From contig NZ_JBGUAY010000001.1 of NCBI RefSeq assembly GCF_041821025.1, positions 186,001 through 250,000 of the forward strand: a DNA stretch of 64,000 nt, read 5' to 3'. Below are positions 57,980-64,000 of this stretch, piece by piece. The translations under genes and the position numbers were made by a program. Within the stretch, counting starts at the first letter, position 1. Each line of letters opens with the position of its first letter. Origin of the DNA: Egicoccus sp. AB-alg6-2 (GTDB taxonomy: Bacteria; Actinomycetota; Nitriliruptoria; Nitriliruptorales; Nitriliruptoraceae). The notes under the pieces were generated by a model. It had not been told where the DNA came from. It saw nothing but the letters and a program-made list of their open reading frames with translations, and searched no databases.

Positions 57980-59251
57980 TCAGCGATGGACCACGACGAT
58001 CACCCCGTCGGGTGCCTCCATGCCGCCCATCGCGGCGTAGAGGCGTTCGTGCTTGCCGTGACCGGCGATCTCGAGTGCGCTGACGGTGGTGTCAGCCTCG
58101 TAGAAGACGCTGACGGTGCCGTTGCGGATCTTGCTGATCCGGCCTGTCATGGCCTCGAAGTCGGTCGCCAGCTCCGCGACGTAGATCGTGCCGTCGCGGC
58201 TGATCGCGAGATCGACGGCCATCGTGAAGCCGGTCGCGACCTGGGTCACCTCGCCCGTCTTGCGGTGGACGCGGAACACCGAACCGCTTCCCGGCAGCTC
58301 CGGGCCGCCCGGCAACGAGCTCACGTAGTAGTGACCGTCGGGACCCACCTCGACATCGGTCGGCACCGGCTCACCCCAGTAGGTCGCGCCGACGGCACAC
58401 GCCGGCAGACCGAACTCCGCCGCGAGCTCCTCGGTGACCAGGTTCGGCACCGGCGGCAGCACGGCCACCGTCGAGATGGTCCCGTTCCGGTGGACCCGCA
58501 GGATGGCGTTCGCCGCGGCGTCGGCCACCAACCAGCCGCCGCGGTCCGTGGTGACGGCGTACGGGTTGGATTCGAGGATGCCCGTGTAGACCGGCGGGAT
58601 GAACTCCGGCAGCTGCGCGGCGCAGGCCTCGTCGAGGTCGCGGAAGCCATAGGTGTTGATCTGGTCAGGGTTGTTCTGCTGTTCGTAGAGCCACAGGTCC
58701 GCCAGCGTCTCCTGCTGGCCGTTGGGCCGCAGACGTTCGAGCGTCGCCTCGATGTCGGGCAGCTCCTCGCCCGGTTCGCCCGGGGTCTCGAGTTCGGGCT
58801 CCTCCACCGGCTCGGGGAAACGTGTGACCGTGAACACGACCTCCTTCCTGCCGTGGACCGCGACGCCGCCGCCGACGGGACCCTCGAACAGGGTGCGGAC
58901 CTCGCCTCCCCGGGTCAGCTGCGTGAGCCGGCCGGCGAAGACCTCCGCGACCGTAATGGAACCGTCCTTGCTCACGGCGAAGCCGAGCGGTCCGAGCAGC
59001 CCGTCGAGCAGCGGGTCGCTGAGGTGCACGCCCTTGTGGTGCTTGGCGTCCTTGCCGTGCTTGTCCTTGCCGTGCTTGTCCTTGCCGTGTTCGTCCTCGT
59101 GGTCGCGGTCCCCGTCGACCTCGTCGGGCGCGACCTCCTTGACCTTGTCATCGGCCCCGTTGTGCGCGGCTGCCGGCGCCAGGCCGAAGCCGGACAGCGA
59201 CAGGATCAGCGTTCCCGCCGCCGCGACACGCCATCTGTTGCGTCGTGCCAT
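57980..59251 (-). CDS. ScyD/ScyE-family exported beta-propeller-like protein
   Basis: A 423-residue secreted protein. A signal peptide ends near PAAAH; a highly charged His/Lys/Asp linker (three HGKDK-type repeats at about 60-78) follows and may bind metal or cell-wall polymers. The rest matches ScyD/ScyE-like NHL/SMP-30 propellers: LGFAVSKDGSITVAEVFAGRL, SNPYAVTTDRGGWLVADAAANAI, VEVGPDGHYYVSSLPG and AVDLAISRDGTIYVAEL. ScyD/E were named from cyanobacterial scytonemin clusters, but the family occurs widely and its role here is unknown. ATG 59251 follows GGGGGGAAG; the upstream extension is unsupported. Confidence 0.82.
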   Translation of the reverse strand: MARRNRWRVAAAGTLILSLSGFGLAPAAAHNGADDKVKEVAPDEVDGDRDHEDEHGKDKHGKDKHGKDAKHHKGVHLSDPLLDGLLGPLGFAVSKDGSITVAEVFAGRLTQLTRGGEVRTLFEGPVGGGVAVHGRKEVVFTVTRFPEPVEEPELETPGEPGEELPDIEATLERLRPNGQQETLADLWLYEQQNNPDQINTYGFRDLDEACAAQLPEFIPPVYTGILESNPYAVTTDRGGWLVADAAANAILRVHRNGTISTVAVLPPVPNLVTEELAAEFGLPACAVGATYWGEPVPTDVEVGPDGHYYVSSLPGGPELPGSGSVFRVHRKTGEVTQVATGFTMAVDLAISRDGTIYVAELATDFEAMTGRISKIRNGTVSVFYEADTTVSALEIAGHGKHERLYAAMGGMEAPDGVIVVVHR

Positions 59252-59600
59252 GCGTCTTCCCCCCAGTCGTGCGTGCGCGTGGGCACGCTCCCGCGACCCC
59301 ACGCCGTGGGGCCGTCCCGTCCGCCGGCATCACCAGCGGCCGACCCGACGCGTTCTCTCGTCACTCCCGTGAGGCGATGACGGTCCCTGAGGATGGTCAA
59401 GCGCCGCCGTCGGGCCGTGCCGACGAGACTGCGCCCCGGCGTCGCGCTGGTCAACCGTCCGTAACCGACCGTGGCTGGACCGGACGGCCGCCACCACGTC
59501 CGGTGGTCGGCCGAGCGAGGTGCGGCCAGCCGCTCACCCGGACCGCACGAATCCGGCGAAATGGACACCAGAAGCGAAGGGCCGCCGCTTCGAGGCATGG
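59252..59600. other. Intergenic region with no gene seen
   Basis: About 350 bases between the start of the ScyD-like gene and the terminator of the next minus-strand gene. It should hold the promoter of the ScyD-like gene. Frames that run across it are Arg/Pro-rich shadows without ribosome sites. I see no RNA gene or repeat in it. Confidence 0.5.
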
Positions 59601-59632
59601 TGAAGGGCCGGTGGTTTCCCACCGGCCCTTCA
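59601..59632 (-). terminator. Perfect 14-bp hairpin terminator
   Basis: TGAAGGGCCGGTGG at 59601-59614 is exactly complementary to 59619-59632 with a 4-base loop. It lies 54 bases after the stop of the minus-strand membrane-protein gene. Confidence 0.75.
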
Positions 59633-59685
59633 CGCGACCCACCTCTGGGAGTCGTGGCGCCTGCTCAGGTCAGGCGTGGCTTGGG

Positions 59686-60225
59686 TCAGAAGGCGACGGC
59701 GTCGCGGCGGAGCTTGAGGACGACCAGGCCCAGACCGATCAGGACGGTGCCGACCGCGAGGGCGAAGGCGGAGAAGGCGTAGGAGAGGATCCCCAGGCCG
59801 AGCACGGTGGTCAGTGCGGTGGCGTTGATCCAGCTCATGCGGGCGGCGTTTTCGACCATGACCGGTTCGCCGGCGTCGTCGAGGACGACGTCACCGTTTT
59901 CGTCGAGCTGGGGGATCATGCGTTCCATCTCGGCGTAGCGCAGCCCTTCGGTGCGGTCGAGCTGGTGGTGGGTGATGATGTCGGACTGGGCCCACATCGA
60001 CAGCGGTCCGCGGACGGGGACCTCGGCGAACACGGCGTCGTCTGGGGTGGTGATGTTCTCCACGGCGGCGGTGCGGTAGGTGTAGACCGCGCCGCCGATG
60101 CCGCCGATGGCGGAGAAGGCACCGACGATGATGGCGGCGATGGCGACGAGGGTGAACAGCCGGCTGGGGCGCAGTTGGAGTTCGACGGCGGGGGTGGTGA
60201 CCGGGCGGGTCTGGGTGGCGCTCAT
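59686..60225 (-). CDS. Small membrane protein (family often mislabelled aromatic ring-opening dioxygenase LigA)
   Basis: A 179-residue membrane protein. One helix near 26-45 (LFTLVAIAAIIVGAFSAIGG) is followed by an extracellular segment with ENITTPDDAVF, VPVRGPLSMWAQSDIITHHQ and LDRTEGLRYAEMER, then two C-terminal helices (NATALTTVLGLGILSYAF and ALAVGTVLIGLGLVV). This pattern occurs in many actinobacteria as a protein labelled LigA, but it has no dioxygenase features. The ATG at 60225 is preceded by AAAAGAG inside a strong hairpin, so translation may be controlled by RNA structure. Confidence 0.75.
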   Translation of the reverse strand: MSATQTRPVTTPAVELQLRPSRLFTLVAIAAIIVGAFSAIGGIGGAVYTYRTAAVENITTPDDAVFAEVPVRGPLSMWAQSDIITHHQLDRTEGLRYAEMERMIPQLDENGDVVLDDAGEPVMVENAARMSWINATALTTVLGLGILSYAFSAFALAVGTVLIGLGLVVLKLRRDAVAF

Positions 60226-60232
60226 GGTGGAT

Positions 60233-60279
60233 CTCTTTTCTGGGTGGGCACCGTAGGTGGGTGGTGCCGTTGAAAAGAG
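60233..60279 (-). promoter_or_regulatory. Nested 5'-UTR hairpin overlapping the ribosome site
   Basis: Reading upstream from the ATG at 60225: outer arms GAAAAGAG/CTCTTTTC (60233-60240 with 60272-60279) and inner arms GGTGCC/GGCACC (60247-60252 with 60263-60268) are perfect. The purine-rich AAAAGAG that would serve as Shine-Dalgarno is inside the outer stem, so folding would hide it. This looks like an RNA switch, thermosensor or protein-binding site. Confidence 0.5.
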
Positions 60280-60374
60280 TGTCGTCGTGTCGGCGGGTGG
60301 GGTCGCCGGGCACAAGACCCGTTTCGGCTGCCGCAGGTCCCCAACCTGCCGGGACCTTCGGACCGTGCCGGACG

Positions 60375-61142
60375 TCACAGTTGGCGGCGCCCGCGTTCGA
60401 TGACCGCGGCGCGGCGTGCCTCGACCGCGTCGGTGTCCACCGCGAGGGCGCGTCCGCGGCGACGCTCCCGTTCCAGCGCGTCTGCCAGCGGCACGCCGGA
60501 CAGCTCACGATAGGTCTGCAGCAGTTCGGCGGTCACGACCGGGTCGGTCTCGGCGATGGCGTCGCCGACCGCCATGGCCGTCCGGAGCAGTTCGTCGTGC
60601 TCGACCACGGCATTGACCAGGCCCATCGCACGCGCCTCGTCCGCAGCGACGAAGCGGCCGGTCAGGCTCATCCCCATCGCGTCGCGCAGCCCGACGTAGC
60701 GCGGCAGCAGCACCGACAGGCCTCCCGAGGGATGGATACCGACCCGCGTGTGGGTGTCGGCGAAGCGCGCCCGCTCGGACGCGATGGCGAGGTCGCAGCA
60801 CAGCACCAGCTCGAGGCCGCCCGTCACGGCGGCCCCGTTGACGGCCGCGATCGTCGGCGTGCGCAGTTCCTGCAGCGTCTTCCACGGGTCGGCGTCGAGG
60901 TGCTCGACCTCCTCGAGCACGAGGTCACCCGCGCCGACCGCCTCGAGGTCGAGCCCGGCGCAGAAGGCGGGGTCCACGCCGGTCAGCACGACCGCCCGGA
61001 CCCGGTCGTCCTCGTCCGCCGCGCGCAGCTGCGCCACCAGGTCCTGCATCGTGGCGAGGTCGAGCGCATTCCGGCGCTCGGAGGCGTCCAGCGTCAGGAG
61101 GACGACCCCGTTGTTCGCGGGGGCGGTGGTGAGGCGGGACAT
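60375..61142 (-). CDS. Enoyl-CoA hydratase/isomerase-family protein
   Basis: A 255-residue crotonase-fold enzyme. Oxyanion-hole segments are present: ERRNALD, VLTGVDPAFCAGLDL and AAVNGAAVTGGLELVLCCD. The helix normally holding the two catalytic glutamates reads RFADTHTRVGIHPSGGLSVL, so at least the first Glu is replaced. Such ADTHTRVG variants are common in actinobacteria and are annotated as enoyl-CoA hydratases, though classical hydratase activity is uncertain. ATG 61142 is chosen for fit to family N-termini; ATG 61169 (adding nine residues) is also possible. It is divergent from the crcB genes. Confidence 0.85.
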   Translation of the reverse strand: MSRLTTAPANNGVVLLTLDASERRNALDLATMQDLVAQLRAADEDDRVRAVVLTGVDPAFCAGLDLEAVGAGDLVLEEVEHLDADPWKTLQELRTPTIAAVNGAAVTGGLELVLCCDLAIASERARFADTHTRVGIHPSGGLSVLLPRYVGLRDAMGMSLTGRFVAADEARAMGLVNAVVEHDELLRTAMAVGDAIAETDPVVTAELLQTYRELSGVPLADALERERRRGRALAVDTDAVEARRAAVIERGRRQL

Positions 61143-61167
61143 GGCTGGCTCGCTGGTCGGAGGCGAC

Positions 61168-61593
61168 ATGGGATCGACCCGGGGAAGACTAAGGTCGGCG
61201 CTCGTGTCCCGAGTCACCGCCGCCGATCTCCGGACCGTTCGTGATGTCGCGATCGGTGGTGCCCTGGGAGCCCTGTTGCGCTCCGTGCTGGTTCTGCTGG
61301 CCGTCGCGGCGACCCGCGGCGAGCTGCTGGTCGTAATCGGGCTCAACGTCGTCGGCGCCTACCTGCTGGCACGGTTGCTGTCGGGGGCGGAGCGCGACGA
61401 CCGGTGGAGGCGGCACGCGGCGTTGCTCGGCACCGGGCTGCTGGGCGCACTCACGACGTTCTCCGGGCTGGTGCTCCCGCTGGCGTTCCTCGCCGCGGAC
61501 GGGGACCCCGCGGCGGCCGTCGCCTGGGGCTTCGGCAACCTCGGCCTCGGACTGGCTGCCGCAGCTGTGGGGCTCCGGGGCACGCCGTCGTGA
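61168..61593 (+). CDS. crcB: Fluoride ion channel CrcB, first subunit
   Basis: A 141-residue four-helix membrane protein that exports fluoride. The signatures VAIGGALGALLRSVLVLL, GLNVVGAYLLARLLS and GTGLLGALTTFSGLVLPLAFL match CrcB/Fluc. ATG 61168 has GGAGG just upstream; GTG 61204 is a shorter alternative. The next gene is a second CrcB overlapping by four bases, as in species where the two subunits form a heterodimer. Signs of a fluoride riboswitch were not seen. Confidence 0.9.
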   Translation: MGSTRGRLRSALVSRVTAADLRTVRDVAIGGALGALLRSVLVLLAVAATRGELLVVIGLNVVGAYLLARLLSGAERDDRWRRHAALLGTGLLGALTTFSGLVLPLAFLAADGDPAAAVAWGFGNLGLGLAAAAVGLRGTPS

Positions 61594-61967
61594 GCGGCGC
61601 CGGGTTCGCGCTGGTCGCGGTCGGAATCGCCGTTGCGGGGGCCGCCGGTGCCGTGGTACGCCATCTCGTGCTCACCGTCGGATCCCGTCATGGGACCGGG
61701 GGACGGGCCGGTGCCACGGCGGCGTGCAACCTCGGCGGCGCTCTGCTGCTGGCCGCCGTGGTGGTGAGCGACGGCCCTCCGGTGGCGGTGGTGGTGATCG
61801 GCTTCGGCTTCTGTGGCGCGTTGACGACGTTCTCCACCTGGACGGTCGACGCGGTGCTCGCCTGGCGCAGCGGCCGACGCTCACGGGTCGCGGTCGCCCT
61901 CGTCGATCTCGTGGGTCAACTCACGGTCGGGATCGGCCTGGTCCACCTCGTGCTGCGGCTGGTGTGA
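61590..61967 (+). CDS. crcB: Fluoride ion channel CrcB, second subunit
   Basis: A 125-residue CrcB with GIAVAGAAGAVVRHLVLTV, AACNLGGALLLAAVVV and GFCGALTTFSTWTVDAVLAW. Asn in the AACNLGG helix and the GALTTFSTW pore motif, with its Thr/Phe track, are as expected. GTG 61590 overlaps the first crcB stop. Together the two should build the antiparallel Fluc dimer that prevents fluoride toxicity. Confidence 0.93.
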   Translation: MSGAGFALVAVGIAVAGAAGAVVRHLVLTVGSRHGTGGRAGATAACNLGGALLLAAVVVSDGPPVAVVVIGFGFCGALTTFSTWTVDAVLAWRSGRRSRVAVALVDLVGQLTVGIGLVHLVLRLV

Positions 61968-61974
61968 CGCCTGG

Positions 61975-62538
61975 TCAGCGCAGCGCCTCCACCAGCAGCA
62001 CGACGGCCATGACGCCGAAGAGGATCGCCGACGTGTGCCGGACCGTGACCGGTGACAGGCGCTTCCAGAGGGCGCGTCCCAACACGACGGCGAGCACGCC
62101 GGCCAACGTCATGCCCAGCGTGGCCCCGATCCACACCCCCACCGCGGACGTGGTCGCCGCCAACGCCAGCGCCGCGACCATCGTCTTGTCGCCGAGTTCG
62201 GCCAGCGAGATCCCGGCGACGACCGCGACGAATCCTCCCTGCCCGCCGGCGGCCCGCTCGGCGTCGTCCTCCTGCGGGTCCTCGCGCCAGGTACGGACCG
62301 CGAACACCGCGAACAGCGCCGACGCGGCCAGCAGCAACGGGCGCGTGGGCAGGGTGGTCCCGAGCACCGAACCGACGACGACTGACACGCCCATCGTCAG
62401 GGCCGAGGCCGTGGCCACCGCGCCGATCAGCAGCGACGTGCGGTAGCGCGACGCCAACGAGAGGGCGAGCAGCTGCGACTTGTCCCCGAGCTCGGCGACA
62501 AACACGGTCAGGAACGCCACGAGCACGGCGTTTGGCAT
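61975..62538 (-). CDS. GDT1/TMEM165 (UPF0016) family divalent cation transporter
   Basis: A 187-residue protein with six membrane helices in two homologous halves. Each half has the family motif: FVAELGDKSQLLAL near the N-terminus and ISLAELGDKTMVAAL in the second half, the ExGD[KR] residues that carry Mn or Ca. The family exports manganese in bacteria (MneA-like). ATG 62538 lies about 50 bases after the LCP stop on the same strand. No yybP-type manganese riboswitch was visible in the short leader. Confidence 0.93.
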   Translation of the reverse strand: MPNAVLVAFLTVFVAELGDKSQLLALSLASRYRTSLLIGAVATASALTMGVSVVVGSVLGTTLPTRPLLLAASALFAVFAVRTWREDPQEDDAERAAGGQGGFVAVVAGISLAELGDKTMVAALALAATTSAVGVWIGATLGMTLAGVLAVVLGRALWKRLSPVTVRHTSAILFGVMAVVLLVEALR

Positions 62539-62591
62539 CGTCGGGTTCCCTGCAGCGGTGTGTCGGGCGGTCCCGACGTCCGCGCGGGAAC

Positions 62592-63854
62592 CTATCGACA
62601 GGTCTCGCTGCGGTCGATGGGGGCGCGCGGGCCGTCCGGGGACTGGCCGACGGGTCCGCCCTGCCGCCGACCGGAGGCCGCCGCGACGTCCTCCTCGGCC
62701 GCCTCGATGTCGGGATGCTGCGCCTCGGACTCCTGGTCGGCGTCGCGGCTCCCGCCCCGCTGTTCCGCGGGGTCGTCGCCGGTGATGAGCCAGCGCAGCA
62801 ACTCGCGCGCACGGGCGTCGTCGACGATGACGTAGGCGGCCTCATTGATGTACTCGATCGAGCCGGTCAGGACGCGGCCGTCGATACCGCCCTGCAGCGT
62901 GGCGCGGTGCTCACGGACCAGTTGTTGGATGCGGTTCAGCGTCAGCGAGTCGTCGAGCTCGACCGCCCGGGCCACCGCCTCGGCGACGCGGTAGGTGCGT
63001 GCCGGGTCGTCGAGCACGCCGACGCTCGCCAACTCGTTGCGCAGTTCGCTGACGAAGCGCTGCTGTCGCCCCATCCGGCCGAAGTCGTTGTCGATGTGTC
63101 TCGCCCGCACGAACGCCAGCGAGTCGGCACCGTCGAGGCGGACACAGCCCGCTTCGAGGTCGAGGTTGGCGTTGTCGTCCTGCAGCGGTTCGTCGAGGTA
63201 CATCGACACGCCGCCGAGCGCGTCGACGATGTCGACGAAGCCACGGAAGTCGACCTTCACCACGTGGTCGATGCGGACGCCGAGCCAGTCGCGCAGCGTC
63301 TGCACCACGCACGTCGCGCCGCCGCGACCGTTGCCTTCACCGATCGTGTACGCCGCGTTGACGCGTCCACTGGTGCCGTCACAACGCGTCATCAGCGTGT
63401 CGCGCGGGATGCTCAGCATCCGCACCTCGCCGTCGTCGGGGTCGAGCCGGACCAGCGAGATGACCTCGGTCCGTTCACCCTCGGCGTAGCCGGTGCCGAG
63501 CTCGACCCGCTCCTCGGGGGTCAGGACCTCGCGCGAGTCCGATCCGAGGACCAGCACCGTCAACGCATGCGGGTCGAGCTCGACCTCCTGGGTCGTGCCC
63601 CCGCTGCCGTCGCCGTCCCCGTGCCCGTTGTCGTCGTCGCCTTCGTCGGTGCCGCCGCCCGTGCCCGTCGGCGGTGCCGTGCCCAGACCGTCCACGTCGA
63701 CCCGGTCGATCGAGGCGTTGAGCGACGAGATCGCCACGGCGGCGACCACCGCGAGGAGTGCGACGACACCACCGATGGCGAAGGCCACCTGGCGGCCGCG
63801 CCCGGTCGCAGGCTGACGCCCGTCCCAGGGCGCCCCGCGAATCGTGTCGGTCAC
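62592..63854 (-). CDS. LytR-CpsA-Psr (LCP) family cell-wall polymer ligase
   Basis: A 420-residue membrane enzyme that links wall polymers such as teichoic acids or arabinogalactan to peptidoglycan. One N-terminal helix (FAIGGVVALLAVVAAVAIS), an Asp/Gly-rich linker at about 55-95, then the LCP domain: VLVLGSDSREVL, MLSIPRDTLM, RVNAAYTIGEGNGRGGA, VDFRGFVDIVDALGGV and FVRARHIDNDFGRMGRQQRF, including Arg and Asp residues for polyprenyl-phosphate and Mg binding. The C-terminal ~70 residues are acidic and disordered. GTG 63854 has better spacing from GAGGA than GTG 63857. An inverted repeat AGGATG/CATCCT lies at 63902-63916. Confidence 0.94.
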   Translation of the reverse strand: MTDTIRGAPWDGRQPATGRGRQVAFAIGGVVALLAVVAAVAISSLNASIDRVDVDGLGTAPPTGTGGGTDEGDDDNGHGDGDGSGGTTQEVELDPHALTVLVLGSDSREVLTPEERVELGTGYAEGERTEVISLVRLDPDDGEVRMLSIPRDTLMTRCDGTSGRVNAAYTIGEGNGRGGATCVVQTLRDWLGVRIDHVVKVDFRGFVDIVDALGGVSMYLDEPLQDDNANLDLEAGCVRLDGADSLAFVRARHIDNDFGRMGRQQRFVSELRNELASVGVLDDPARTYRVAEAVARAVELDDSLTLNRIQQLVREHRATLQGGIDGRVLTGSIEYINEAAYVIVDDARARELLRWLITGDDPAEQRGGSRDADQESEAQHPDIEAAEEDVAAASGRRQGGPVGQSPDGPRAPIDRSETCR

Positions 63855-64000
63855 CACAGTCCTCGTGTCGCTCGGCCGGCCCCGCGCAGCCGTCGATGCA
63901 CAGGATGGTCCATCCTGCCCCGTCGTTGGGTGCCGTCGCCGGGGTCGTATGGCCGGCGGCCGGGCCGGAAGGGACCTTCGACCGGCGCATGACCGGCCAT

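Noticed and set aside
59040-59095. Repeats coding for KHGKD in the ScyD-like protein as a possible CRISPR
   Set aside because: The repeats are in frame, about 15 bp, and have no spacers; they are protein-coding.
59245-60273. A 342-residue plus-strand open frame
   Set aside because: It crosses a terminator hairpin and runs antisense to the LigA-like membrane protein; no ribosome site or domain.
61100-61203. A fluoride riboswitch before the crcB pair
   Set aside because: The leader is short, lies partly in the divergent gene start, and shows no recognisable crcB-motif pseudoknot.
62539-62591. A yybP-ykoY manganese riboswitch before the GDT1-family gene
   Set aside because: The region between the two minus-strand genes is only about 53 bases and lacks the required stem pattern.

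Overview
The window is about 64 kb of very GC-rich actinobacterial chromosome. It lies close to the replication origin but does not contain dnaA or dnaN. The gene order gyrA, DUF3566 membrane protein, tRNA-Ile, then crgA, sortase, pabA/trpG, then pknB-pbpA-rodA-pstP-fhaB-fhaA and a tRNA-Leu matches the order known just downstream of oriC in Mycobacterium and relatives, with a large block of extra genes inserted between tRNA-Ile and crgA. GC content, GTG starts, CrgA, DUF3566 and class E sortase all fit Actinomycetota. The SLH-domain protein and the non-mycobacterial gene content suggest a deep-branching member, perhaps Nitriliruptoria-like, but that placement is inference only.

Layout. 1-3.9 kb: two small membrane proteins, gyrA and the DUF3566 protein. 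4-7.5 kb: tRNA-Ile, a secreted CHRD protein, an SLH-anchored 5'-nucleotidase and a Lys-rich membrane protein. 7.7-13.7 kb: a complete Opp/Dpp peptide ABC transporter (lipoprotein, two permeases, two ATPases) with a small acidic protein. 13.8-22.1 kb: a tightly packed eight-gene respiratory operon that joins a Tat-exported GMC flavin dehydrogenase and its small subunit to a cupredoxin, a cytochrome c-fused CoxB, a fused CoxA/III, a small membrane protein, a cytochrome c lipoprotein and CtaG. 22-33.3 kb: accessory genes, including two hemerythrin-like proteins, a 17M-like stress protein, a helix-turn-helix regulator, a Rieske-fused FAD oxidoreductase, a PlsC acyltransferase, two small enzymes, ArsR/VOC, tRNA-Ala, an RsbW-like kinase with a P-loop ATPase, and a gamma-glutamyltransferase. 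33.4-35.7 kb: thiolase, hotdog thioesterase and two small zinc-ribbon proteins.

35.9-42.9 kb: crgA, sortase E with an overlapping 58-residue membrane protein, a polyprenyl synthase, a degenerate AMP-binding protein, PabA/TrpG, a PDZ/Lon-like protease and a site-2 protease. 43-48.8 kb: a bacterial eRF1/Vms1-like protein, a TPR protein, and a copper cluster (CopC-CopD fusion, YcnI, a His-rich exported protein). 48.9-56.2 kb: the conserved cell-wall and division kinase operon on the minus strand. 56.5-64 kb: tRNA-Leu, an NAD(P)-dependent epimerase, a ScyD-like beta-propeller, a membrane protein behind a striking 5'-UTR hairpin, an enoyl-CoA hydratase homologue, tandem CrcB fluoride channels, a GDT1-family cation transporter and an LCP ligase.

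How the genes fit together. Cell-envelope growth is served by PknB/PstP with PbpA/RodA, CrgA, LCP and sortase. Respiration and copper handling are served by the dehydrogenase-oxidase operon, CtaG, CopCD and YcnI. Two intergenic clusters of DnaA-box-like sequences (7.6 kb and 35.8 kb) are the most unusual DNA-level features. No insertion sequence, prophage, CRISPR array or rRNA gene was seen.
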